Counted from the first letter of the stretch, positions 1 through 6,676 are shown. The stretch is DNA of 6,831 nt from Planctomycetota bacterium (GCA_011524785.1 WTJQ01000648.1:1-6831), one strand, 5' to 3'. Translations and numbers: made by a program. The notes: generated from the letters alone by a model not told the origin.

Positions 1-606
1 CCGCTCGCGCTCACGCCGCTGGTGACGCTGCTCCTGCAGCCGCTCGGCTCGGCGGCGATGAACCGCCTGCCGCTGCCCCTCGAGTCACTCGCCGTCTGGC
101 CCGCCGTGCACGGGCTGGTGTTCCTCACGCGCTCGGTGGGCTTCGCCTACAACGAGGTCGTGGTCGCCCTGGCCGACGCGCCGGGGGCGCACCTCGTGCT
201 CCGCCGCTTCCGCAACCTGCTCGCGCTCTCCACCACCCTGCTGCTGCTCGTCATCGCGGCGACGCCCCTCGCAGGCCTCTGGTTCGAGCGCGTGAGCGGG
301 CTGAGCCCGTTCATGGCAGCCCTCGCGGGCGCTGCCACCGCGCTCGCCGTGCCGATGCCGGGCCTCCAGGCCCTCCAGTCCCACTCGACGGGCCTCCTCG
401 TCGCGGCCCACCGGACACGCGGGGTCACGGAGGCCGTGGTGGCCTTCTTCGCGGTCTCGGCCCTGCTCCTCGGCGCGGCGGTCGCCTCGGGCCTCGTGCA
501 GGACCCGGGCATCCTGGCGGCGGCCCTCACGTTCAGCCTCGCGAGCGGCGTCCAGGCCGTATGGCTCACCGTGCGGGCCCGCGGTCTGACGCGGCCCGTC
601 GCCTGA
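1..606 (+). CDS. Multi-pass membrane protein, MOP-superfamily-like (MATE/ANKH-type), C-terminal part
   Basis: This is a 5'-truncated gene. The reading frame is open from base 1, so the GTG at 22 is probably internal, and it ends at TGA 604-606. The visible 201 residues are mostly hydrophobic, with about five or six membrane segments (roughly residues 1-14, 30-48, 73-95, 104-122, 144-165 and 169-190). Short Arg-rich loops separate some of them (RRFRN, HRTRG, and RARG near the end). The pattern around SLAVWPAVHGLVFLTRS, LWFERVSGL and LQSHSTGLLVAAHRTRGVTEA resembles the C-terminal half of MATE/progressive-ankylosis-like proteins of the MOP flippase superfamily, which move small molecules or lipid-linked glycans across the inner membrane. 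That assignment is from remembered family patterns; the substrate is unknown. The gene converges on the lipoprotein gene that ends at 655, with 48 bp between them and no convincing terminator. Confidence 0.6.
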   Translation, partial: PLALTPLVTLLLQPLGSAAMNRLPLPLESLAVWPAVHGLVFLTRSVGFAYNEVVVALADAPGAHLVLRRFRNLLALSTTLLLLVIAATPLAGLWFERVSGLSPFMAALAGAATALAVPMPGLQALQSHSTGLLVAAHRTRGVTEAVVAFFAVSALLLGAAVASGLVQDPGILAAALTFSLASGVQAVWLTVRARGLTRPVA

Positions 607-654
607 TCGCCCCCGCGCGCTCGGGCACGGGGCCGCCGCTCCGAGTCGAGGAGA

Positions 655-1302
655 TCAGTCGCTCTCGCCGCTCGCGAGGCGCTCCAGGAGCAGCACCACG
701 GCCCCGCCGGCCTCGTTCGGGATCGTGAAGTGCAGGTCGTACTGGAGGAGCTCCCAGGCGCCGCCCCGCCAGCGTGCGACACCCGTGCCGCGCAGCTGCC
801 CGTACTTCTGGTTCTCGAGGGTCTCGTCGAACCACGCAAGCTCGCCCTCCATGGCCGCGTGTCGGTTCGAGGGCAGGTACGTCCAGCCGCGCCCTGCCTC
901 GAAGTACGGCAGGACGTAGGCGGAGAACGCCGCCTTGTCCCAGCGCTCGGAGGGGTCCGTCCCGAGGAACACCCCGTCGTCGGCGATGCTGCCCAGGTAG
1001 ACATCGGCGTCCGCCCGCGAGGCGGCCTCGTGCCAGGCGTCCAGGAACGCACCGAGTTCCTCGAGCGACGGACCGCCCGCCTGAGGAGCGTCGACCCCGT
1101 CCGCCGGACTCGCTGCGCCGTCGCTCTCGCTCGGGGCCTCGACGGCAGCTCCCTCGGAGGGAGCGGCATCGCCCCCGGCAGGACCAACATCGCCCCCGGC
1201 AGGGACAACACCGCCCCCGGCGGGAACAGCTCCGTCCCCGGAGGGACCGACACACCCTGGCCCGAGCAGGCCGACGAGGACGATGGAGAGCGGGAAGCGC
1301 AT
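655..1302 (-). CDS. Lipoprotein with SnoaL-like/NTF2-like domain
   Basis: The product has 215 residues. It starts with a short signal peptide (MRFPLSIVLVGLLGPGC), so Cys17 is the likely lipidation site, although GPGC is a weak lipobox. Residues 18-78 are a Gly/Pro/Ala-rich low-complexity linker containing a heptapeptide repeat of the type VPAGGDV. Residues 80-210 match the SnoaL-like/NTF2-like fold: helix EELGAFLDAWHEAAS, the strand and turn DDGVFLGTDPSERW, LPYFEAGRGWTYLPS, ELAWFDETL, RGTGVARWRGGAWELLQYDL and HFTIPNE. This version is common in bacteria as a stand-alone secreted or lipid-anchored protein, and its reaction or ligand is usually unknown. I infer attachment to a membrane facing the periplasm or outside, with the linker holding the domain away from the bilayer. 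The gene is divergent from the large FG-GAP lipoprotein gene. The ATG at 1302 is chosen because the signal peptide begins there; no strong Shine-Dalgarno precedes it. Confidence 0.85.
   Translation of the reverse strand: MRFPLSIVLVGLLGPGCVGPSGDGAVPAGGGVVPAGGDVGPAGGDAAPSEGAAVEAPSESDGAASPADGVDAPQAGGPSLEELGAFLDAWHEAASRADADVYLGSIADDGVFLGTDPSERWDKAAFSAYVLPYFEAGRGWTYLPSNRHAAMEGELAWFDETLENQKYGQLRGTGVARWRGGAWELLQYDLHFTIPNEAGGAVVLLLERLASGESD
1146..1250. repeat. 21-bp tandem repeat, about five units, encoding a heptapeptide linker
   Basis: Three close 21-bp units start at 1167, 1188 and 1209, sharing the core CGCCCCCGGC followed by a GGGA/GGAC block. More diverged copies lie on each side at 1230-1250 and 1146-1166. 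Because 21 is a multiple of three, unit number can change without breaking the frame. On the minus strand each unit encodes seven residues of the form (A/V)xP(A/S)GGx, placed between the lipidated cysteine and the SnoaL-like domain. The repeat is inside the lipoprotein gene and is probably a flexible spacer. Confidence 0.85.
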
Positions 1303-1311
1303 GGCTCTCGC

Positions 1312-1341
1312 AGCCTAGGTCCCGCTTGCCCATGGCGTCGA
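1312..1341 (-). promoter_or_regulatory. Candidate promoter of the SnoaL-like lipoprotein gene
   Basis: On the minus strand, TCGACG (1341-1336) and TAGGCT (1317-1312) are 18 nt apart. They match the -35 (TTGACA) and -10 (TATAAT) consensus partly, with the TA...T frame of the -10 kept. The -10 lies only 9 nt before the ATG, so the transcript would be leaderless or nearly so. It overlaps the candidate promoter of the divergent gene. The assignment rests on motif and position only. Confidence 0.3.
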
Positions 1342-1355
1342 GGGGCGGATACGGT
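1326..1355 (+). promoter_or_regulatory. Candidate promoter of the FG-GAP/ASPIC lipoprotein gene
   Basis: TTGCCC (1326-1331) and TACGGT (1350-1355) are separated by 18 nt, a plausible sigma70-type pair. The -10-like element ends 8 nt before the ATG at 1364, and only a weak G-run, not a clear Shine-Dalgarno, lies between. This fits a leaderless or very short-leader mRNA. The whole divergent spacer is 61 bp, so the two candidate promoters overlap and may interfere with each other or share a regulator. Confidence 0.3.
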
Positions 1356-1363
1356 CCGGGGGC

Positions 1364-4300
1364 ATGCGCGTCACGCCCCACCTCCGCGCTGCGGCGCTCG
1401 CGGGCGCCGCGCTCGCGCTCGCTGGCTGCGGGCCCAGCGCGGACCCGGCAGCCCCGCTGGCGACCTTCGAGCGCGACCTCGAGCGCTCGGAGGAGGCGGC
1501 TGGCGCCATCGAGGACGGACCCCTGCGGGCCCTCACGGCTCGGCTAGGCGGACTCGAGGTGGACGAGGCGCGCTGGGGTCTGGACTCGGCCGAGCTGCGG
1601 GCACCCGCAGCCGAGGAGCTCCTCCCGTTCCCCGACGGGGCCCTGGAGGTCCTGACCTGGCGGGGACTCGCTTCGGCGGGCTGCTCGCTGGAGGAGCTCA
1701 CGGCCCTGCTGGGGCCCGTCGGCGCGCTGGCGTTCCACCGCGGGCAGCTCGATCGGTTCCAGCTGGATCCCAGCGGCCAGCTGGCCACCGGGGAGGCGGT
1801 GCTCGAGCTCGGCGGGACGGTGCAGGCCGGACAGGCCACCCCGCGAGGCAAGCGCTCGCAGATCGTGGCCCGGCTCGGCCTGCGAGCCGGGCGCACCCCC
1901 GCGGGATGGCAGCTGCGTGCCGCCACCGTCCGCGAGGTGACCCGGGCGTCCACGACCCTCGCGCCGTGGGAGGACGCCACGGCCGCCGCCGGCCTGACTG
2001 ACGGCATGGGCGCCCAGAACCAGCGACTCCTCCAGGAGGGCCTCGACGAGCACCGGACGCTCGCCCTCGGCGGGATCACCCTCCTCGACTGGAACGAGGA
2101 CGGGTGGACCGACGTCCTGGCCACGCGCAAGGGACAGCTCACGACCCTCCTGCTCAATGACGGGAACGGGGGCTTCCTTCCCGGCGACGTGCCGGTGGAG
2201 TCGCCCGCCGAGTCCCCCGCCTTCCTGCTGTACGTCGACCTCGACGGGGACGGCCGCGAGGAGCTCGTTGGCTCCGAGCCCCTGCGCTACGCGGCCGACG
2301 AGGCCCGGCTCTTCCTCTGGACGCGGAGCGGCGCTCCCGCGGGCGAGTGGCGCCGGGTCGAGGACGCCCTCCGGCTCCCGAACCCGCCCGGCCTGCGGCG
2401 GCTCGCCGTGCAGACCCTGGTGCCCTTCGACCTCGAGGGGGACGGCGATCTGGACCTGTTCGTGGCCGTCTACGGCTCCAGCCGCTCGCGCGGCGCGGAG
2501 TACAACACGGTCGAGGCGCACGACGGGGCCGACAACCACCTGCTGGTGAACCAGGGCGGGCTGCGGTTCACGGAGGAGAGCGAGGCGCGCGGGATCACGG
2601 GCACCGGCTACACCTACGTGGCCACGGCGTTCGACTTCGACGCCGACGGGCACCTCGACCTGTTCGAGGGGAACGACTTCGGTCCGAACCACCTCTGGCG
2701 CAACCGCGGGGACGGGACCTTCGAGGATCAGCCGGAGCCGGGGCTCACGGGCTTCAGCGCGTACACCATGGGCTCGTCGCTGGCGGACTACGACAACGAG
2801 GGCGTCTGGAGCCTGTACGTGTCGAACATGTCCAGCGAGGAGGGACGGCGCATGGTCGACCTCCCCGAGGGCATCAGCGAGCCCATGCGTGATCGCGTGC
2901 GGCGCATCGCGGCCGGCAACGGCCTCCACCGCCAGGGCCCCGACGGCTGGCAGGACCATGCGGAGCCCGCCGGCTGCGCGGAGGGCGAGTGGGCCTGGGG
3001 CTCGGTGTTCTTCGACCCCGATGGCGACGGGGACCAGGACCTGTTCGTGACGAACGGGTTCGCCTCCCACTCGGGTCGCAGCCTCCCGGACTGGCAGACC
3101 TACTACTGGCGCCAGGTCCTCGCCGACGCCGGGCACCTCGAGCGCGGCGAGCGCAGCGTCGACGCCAACGCGGACCTGCGCTTCCGCGGCTCCTTCAACG
3201 GCTACGAGCGCGACCGGCTCTTCTGGAACATGGACGGCGAGGACCCCGCCGGCGAGCGCCGCTTCCTGGAGGCGGGCTGGCTGCTGGGTCTCGACCTCGA
3301 CCACGACGGTCGCGCCGTGGCCGCCTTCGATGCGGACGGCGACGGCGACGAGGACCTCGCGCTGTGGACCCTGCAAGGCCTGCGCCTCCTCGCGAACCCG
3401 GGGGCCAATCGCGGCCCCGACCTGCGGCTCGAGCCGCGCGTCGGAGGGCGCACCGCCGGCGCCATCGGAGCCATCGTGAGCGTGACGTCCGGCGCGCGCA
3501 CCCAGCGCGCCCCCTTCCTGCTGGTCGAGGGCTTCCAGACCCAGCGCGCACCCGAGCTCGGGTTCGCGGTGCCCGCGGGTCCGGTCGAGGTCGAGGTGCG
3601 CTGGCCCGACGGCGCCGCGGAGTCCTTCGGCAGCCTGGAGGCCCGCGGCCGCTTCGTCCTGGAGCGCGGAACCGGCGAGCCCAGTCCCGTCCCGCTGCGG
3701 CGCTGGCCGAGGCCCCTCACCGCCGCCGGCGGACGGCCCGGCCTCGACGCGCGCGTGCTCACGGCGGCGGGCTCCGCCCCGCTCGCCAGCCCCGGGGCCC
3801 CGACCCTCGTCCTGTGGGGCGGCACGCCGGACTCGCGCGCTCTGCTCGCTGGCCTCGACGCGCCCGGCCTGCGCGTGGTCGAGATCGGCGAGGCTCCGGG
3901 CAGTGACGGCCCGCTCCCGATGCTGGGGACCACCGCGGAGGCCCACGCTCGCTTCGGGGAGCCGTCCGTGGATCGGCCGACCCTCTTCGCCTTCGACTCG
4001 CGCGGCACCCTGGCCCGCATCCTCCATGACCCCCTGCCGGACGCCGAGCGCCTCCAAGCCCTGACCGACGTGCTACGCGAGGAGCCGGTGTTCCCCGAGC
4101 TCGCGATCGAGGCCGGGCGCAGGGCGCTGACCCAGGGGCGCTACCGCGAGGCCGAGGGCTACTTCCGCACGGCCCTGGACCGGGCCCCTGGCCGGACCGA
4201 CGCCTGGGACGGGTTGGCCCGCACGCAGCTCGCCTTCGGACGGGTGGAGCGCGCCGAGGCCGCCTATGCCTCCGCGGTCGAGGCCGACCCCGACTACGCC

Positions 4301-4639
4301 CTCGGGCACTTCAACCTGGGCATCGCCCGCATCCAGAGGCGGGACCTGGAGGGCGGGGTCACGGCCCTCCAGCGCTCCGCCGAGCTCGAGCCCAGCGTCC
4401 GCACCCTGCTGGCCCTCGCGGAGGCCCTGGGAGCCGCAGGGCGGCCGGAGGAGGGCCTGGGGGCTGCGCTCAGGGCGCGGGAATCCGAGGCCAGCCCGGA
4501 CGCCGCGGCACTGGTCGTCCGGCTCCAGCTGGCGACCGGCGACCCCGAGGAGGCCGGCCGGACCCTGGAGGAGGCCCTCCGCACGGCCCCCGAGGACCCG
4601 CGCCTGCTCGAGCTCGCCCGGATGCTGGAGCTGCGCTAG
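1364..4639 (+). CDS. Large CRTAC1-type lipoprotein: FG-GAP/VCBS repeats, ASPIC/UnbV, thioredoxin-like segment, TPRs
   Basis: The product has 1091 residues. Residues 1-22 are a lipoprotein signal ending in LALAGC (Cys22). Residues 30-200 are unassigned. About eight acidic loops of the DxDxDGxxD type follow, at 242-250, 292-300, 356-364, 424-432, 475-483 (DYDNEGVWS, degenerate), 551-559, 644-652 (DLDHDGRAV, degenerate) and 656-664. These mark FG-GAP/VCBS repeats, which in this family form a calcium-binding beta-propeller. Residues 680-768 look like ASPIC/UnbV (GAIGAIVSVTSG, then WPDG at 747-750). Residues 795-905 resemble a thioredoxin/AhpC fold (TLVLWGG, RPTLFAFDSRGTLARI) but lack cysteines. 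Residues 913-1085 hold about five TPRs (for example ALTQGRYREAEGYFRTALDRAP). The protein is probably a membrane-anchored extracytoplasmic protein for binding or assembly; no catalytic role can be read. Only three cysteines are present (22, 107, 537). The next gene starts 50 bp downstream on the same strand. Confidence 0.9.
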   Translation: MRVTPHLRAAALAGAALALAGCGPSADPAAPLATFERDLERSEEAAGAIEDGPLRALTARLGGLEVDEARWGLDSAELRAPAAEELLPFPDGALEVLTWRGLASAGCSLEELTALLGPVGALAFHRGQLDRFQLDPSGQLATGEAVLELGGTVQAGQATPRGKRSQIVARLGLRAGRTPAGWQLRAATVREVTRASTTLAPWEDATAAAGLTDGMGAQNQRLLQEGLDEHRTLALGGITLLDWNEDGWTDVLATRKGQLTTLLLNDGNGGFLPGDVPVESPAESPAFLLYVDLDGDGREELVGSEPLRYAADEARLFLWTRSGAPAGEWRRVEDALRLPNPPGLRRLAVQTLVPFDLEGDGDLDLFVAVYGSSRSRGAEYNTVEAHDGADNHLLVNQGGLRFTEESEARGITGTGYTYVATAFDFDADGHLDLFEGNDFGPNHLWRNRGDGTFEDQPEPGLTGFSAYTMGSSLADYDNEGVWSLYVSNMSSEEGRRMVDLPEGISEPMRDRVRRIAAGNGLHRQGPDGWQDHAEPAGCAEGEWAWGSVFFDPDGDGDQDLFVTNGFASHSGRSLPDWQTYYWRQVLADAGHLERGERSVDANADLRFRGSFNGYERDRLFWNMDGEDPAGERRFLEAGWLLGLDLDHDGRAVAAFDADGDGDEDLALWTLQGLRLLANPGANRGPDLRLEPRVGGRTAGAIGAIVSVTSGARTQRAPFLLVEGFQTQRAPELGFAVPAGPVEVEVRWPDGAAESFGSLEARGRFVLERGTGEPSPVPLRRWPRPLTAAGGRPGLDARVLTAAGSAPLASPGAPTLVLWGGTPDSRALLAGLDAPGLRVVEIGEAPGSDGPLPMLGTTAEAHARFGEPSVDRPTLFAFDSRGTLARILHDPLPDAERLQALTDVLREEPVFPELAIEAGRRALTQGRYREAEGYFRTALDRAPGRTDAWDGLARTQLAFGRVERAEAAYASAVEADPDYALGHFNLGIARIQRRDLEGGVTALQRSAELEPSVRTLLALAEALGAAGRPEEGLGAALRARESEASPDAAALVVRLQLATGDPEEAGRTLEEALRTAPEDPRLLELARMLELR

Positions 4640-4677
4640 GAATCCTCGAAGAAGCGATCGAACCCGCGTTCTGGCGC

Positions 4678-4685
4678 TAGGGTGG
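4678..4685 (+). promoter_or_regulatory. Element before the malic enzyme start: -10-like TAGGGT overlapping SD-like AGGGTGG
   Basis: Just before the ATG at 4690, TAGGGT (4678-4683) could be a -10 hexamer placed 6 nt from the start codon, and AGGGTGG (4679-4685) could be a Shine-Dalgarno with 4 nt spacing. The sequence alone does not separate the two readings. No good -35 is visible 16-19 nt upstream. Either reading supports the start at 4690. If it is a -10, the malic enzyme gene has its own promoter in the 50-bp gap rather than depending on readthrough from the lipoprotein gene. Confidence 0.3.
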
Positions 4686-4689
4686 CTGG

Positions 4690-5895
4690 ATGGACGACGT
4701 CTTCCAGAAGTCCCTGGAGCTCCACCGCGAGCGTCGGGGAAAGCTCGCCATCGCTTCCCGCGTCGGCCTCGACACCCGGGACGACCTGAGCCTGGCCTAC
4801 TCCCCGGGCGTGGCCGCCCCCTGTGAGGCCATCGCCGCCGATCCTCGCCAGGCCCGCGCCCTGACCGTCAAGGGCAACAGCGTGGCCGTCGTGACCGACG
4901 GGTCGGCCGTTCTCGGCCTGGGCGACATCGGGCCCGAGGCCGCGCTCCCCGTGATGGAGGGCAAGGCCCTCCTGTTCAAGCGCTTCGCGGACATCGACGC
5001 CTGGCCGATCTGCCTCGACACCCAGGACGAGGACGAGATCGTCGACACGGTGCGCCGGATCGCCCCGGGCTTCGGCGGCATCAACCTGGAGGACATCGCG
5101 GCCCCGCGCTGCTTCGCCATCGAGGCCCGGCTCCAGGACCTGGGGATCCCGGTCTTCCACGACGACCAGCACGGCACGGCCATCGTGCTCCTCGCCGCGC
5201 TGCTCAACGCCGCGCGGGTGACCGATCGCCGGATCGAGGACCTGACCGTGGTCGTCAACGGAGCGGGCGCAGCGGGCACGGCGATCGCCAAGCTGCTGCG
5301 CTGCGTGGGCTTCGACTCCGATCGGTGCGTGTCCGTGCGCGACGTGATCGTCTGTGACAGCCGCGGCGCCATCAGCAGCCAGCGGGACGGACTCGCTCCC
5401 GACAAGCGCGCGCTCCTCGAGTACACCAACCGCTCGAACCGGAGCGGGACCCTGGGCGAGGTGCTGCAGGGGGCCGAGGTGTTCGTCGGCGTGTCGGTCG
5501 CCGGGGCCCTGCAGCCCTCGATGGTGGCCGGCATGGCCGAGCACCCGCTGGTCTTCCCCATGGCCAACCCCGTGCCCGAGATCATGCCCGAGGAGGCCTT
5601 CCAGGCCGGGGCCGCCGTCGTGGGCACCGGGCGCAGCGACTACCCCAACCAGGTCAACAACGTGCTGGCGTTCCCCGGCATCTTCCGCGGCGCCCTCGAT
5701 GCGGGCGCGACGCGGATCAGCCCGCACATGATGATCGCCGCGGCCCACGCCCTGGCCGAGTCGGTCCCCGAGCCCACGGTGGGTCGGGTCCTCCCCGACC
5801 CGCTCGACCCCGAGGTGCCGGGGATCGTGGCAGCCGCCGTGGCCGCGGCTGCACGCGAGGAGGCCTCGGGAGTCTCCCGCCCGGTCGGCGTCTGA
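4690..5895 (+). CDS. Malic enzyme (malate dehydrogenase, oxaloacetate-decarboxylating), short bacterial form
   Basis: The product has 401 residues and decarboxylates malate to pyruvate and CO2 with reduction of NAD(P)+, in the cytoplasm. Family signatures are intact and in order: AYSPGVAAPC (Tyr37, catalytic tyrosine position), VVTDGSAVLGLGDIGP (68-82), PVMEGKALLFK (Lys92, catalytic lysine position), GGINLEDI (Glu134 and Asp135, metal ligands), VFHDDQHGTA (metal/active-site Asp158-159), the dinucleotide-binding GAGAAG (191-196), VFVGVS, ANPVPEI (292-298) and GRSDYPNQVNNVLAFPGIFRGALD. The length fits the short malic-enzyme-only form; there is no phosphotransacetylase-like domain as in MaeB. 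Between LLRCVGF and VIVCDSRG there seem to be several more residues (about 208-217) than in the copies I recall. NAD versus NADP preference cannot be fixed by eye, so no gene symbol is given. It follows the FG-GAP gene by 50 bp, with no functional link evident. Confidence 0.96.
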   Translation: MDDVFQKSLELHRERRGKLAIASRVGLDTRDDLSLAYSPGVAAPCEAIAADPRQARALTVKGNSVAVVTDGSAVLGLGDIGPEAALPVMEGKALLFKRFADIDAWPICLDTQDEDEIVDTVRRIAPGFGGINLEDIAAPRCFAIEARLQDLGIPVFHDDQHGTAIVLLAALLNAARVTDRRIEDLTVVVNGAGAAGTAIAKLLRCVGFDSDRCVSVRDVIVCDSRGAISSQRDGLAPDKRALLEYTNRSNRSGTLGEVLQGAEVFVGVSVAGALQPSMVAGMAEHPLVFPMANPVPEIMPEEAFQAGAAVVGTGRSDYPNQVNNVLAFPGIFRGALDAGATRISPHMMIAAAHALAESVPEPTVGRVLPDPLDPEVPGIVAAAVAAAAREEASGVSRPVGV

Positions 5896-5915
5896 GGACG
5901 AGGCGCCGCTCCAAG

Positions 5916-5958
5916 GCAGCGCGGGCCGGCACTCCACCTGGGAGTGCCGGCCCGCTGC
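5916..5958. terminator. Perfect 15-bp stem-loop between convergent genes, probable bidirectional terminator
   Basis: The arms 5921-5935 (GCGGGCCGGCACTCC) and 5941-5955 are exact reverse complements around a 5-nt loop, ACCTG. Three more pairs (GCA 5916-5918 with TGC 5956-5958) can form beyond a 2-nt bulge. The hairpin begins 20 bp after the malic enzyme stop and ends 44 bp before the stop of the opposing DUF1080 gene, where a shared terminator is expected. No T-run follows on either strand, so it is not a textbook intrinsic terminator, although such hairpins are frequent in very GC-rich genomes. Nothing else is seen in the 5896-6001 spacer. Confidence 0.65.
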
Positions 5959-6001
5959 GTTCGGGAGGCGGCTGGGGCGGCCGCGGAGCGCTCGCGCGTC
6001 C

Positions 6002-6676
6002 TCAGGGGAGCTCGCGCACCTCGAAGCCGCGGAAGGTCACCGGATCGCCGTGGTCCTGCAGGGCCACGTGGCCACTCGTCGCGCGCCCGTAGTCGGGGAA
6101 GTTGCGCCACTTGCAGCCCTCCACCGCGGCCTCCCACTCGGGCGTCCAGAGCTCGTAGCTGCACTGCAGCCGCCCGTTGAGCCAGTGCTCGACGTGGCCG
6201 CCGCGGACGACGATGAGGCAGTCGTTCCACTCGCCCGCCGGACGCGCATCGTCCTCGGGGTTGCCGTGCATGGCGTAGTTCGCGCCCGCCGCCGTCTTCG
6301 GGTCACGGCCCTTGTCCCCGAACCACGTGACGTCCAGGACCTGGTACTCCGGGCCGGTCGCGTAGGTCGGCCCGTCGGTCTCCTGCACCAGGTACATCAC
6401 GCCGGAGTTCCCCCGCCCCTCGAGCTTGTACTGGAAGCGCAGCTCGAAGCTCTCGTACTGGGAGCGCGTGATGAGGTCCCCTCCACCGCCGCCCGTGAGG
6501 CGGACGGTGTCGCCCTCGAAGACCCACTGCTCGGGGACCGCCTCCTTCCGGTAGCCGCGCCAGGACGAGGCGTCCATCAGCGAGGTCCAGGAGGCGCCGG
6601 CCTCCACGGGGGCCGGGGTGGTGCCGCAGGCGTTGAGGAGGAGCCCGAGGGCAGGGAGCAGGAGGAGGCGGTTCAT
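6002..6676 (-). CDS. DUF1080 lipoprotein (3-keto-disaccharide hydrolase-like)
   Basis: The product has 224 residues. The signal peptide MNRLLLLPALGLLLNAC places the lipidated cysteine at 17. The rest is one DUF1080/3-keto-disaccharide hydrolase domain, a concanavalin-like beta-sandwich: GGDLITRSQYESFELRFQYK (66-84), EGRGNSGVMYLVQET (86-100), GPEYQVLD (108-115), GANYAMHGNPEDDARPAGEWN (131-151), HVEHWLNGRLQCSYEL (161-176) and, near the C-terminus, GHVALQDHGDPVTFRGFEVREL. Characterised family members hydrolyse 3-keto-glycosides, but the family is large and this protein's substrate is not readable. It should face the periplasm or outside. The start at 6676 is supported by the signal peptide, by GAGGT at 6683-6687 with 6 nt spacing, and by the ATGA overlap with the upstream gene. 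The frame is open up to 6817, but that extension is a shadow of the upstream gene. Confidence 0.93.
   Translation of the reverse strand: MNRLLLLPALGLLLNACGTTPAPVEAGASWTSLMDASSWRGYRKEAVPEQWVFEGDTVRLTGGGGGDLITRSQYESFELRFQYKLEGRGNSGVMYLVQETDGPTYATGPEYQVLDVTWFGDKGRDPKTAAGANYAMHGNPEDDARPAGEWNDCLIVVRGGHVEHWLNGRLQCSYELWTPEWEAAVEGCKWRNFPDYGRATSGHVALQDHGDPVTFRGFEVRELP

Noticed and set aside
607..654. Possible terminator hairpin between the first two convergent genes
   Set aside because: Only a short CTCGG/CCGAG pairing (about 620-645) with a large loop was found, which is too weak to call.
730..2001. 423-residue open frame on the plus strand spanning the divergent promoter region
   Set aside because: It runs antisense to the SnoaL-like gene and then out of frame through the FG-GAP gene. 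It has low-complexity Arg/Gly/Pro content and no domain.
1544..4057. 837-residue open frame on the minus strand, antisense to the large lipoprotein gene
   Set aside because: It is fully antisense to a gene with clear domains. Its composition is Gly/Ala/Arg/Glu-rich with no domain, and GC-rich codon bias commonly leaves this antisense frame open.
4633..4682. Short direct repeat GCGCTAGG at the end of the FG-GAP gene and before the malic enzyme
   Set aside because: It is eight bases, occurs twice, and one copy includes the stop codon. This is easily chance and there is no further symmetry.
4636..5937. 433-residue open frame on the minus strand, antisense to the malic enzyme gene
   Set aside because: The malic enzyme is unmistakable on the plus strand. 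The antisense translation is His/Asp/Gly-rich with no recognisable motif.
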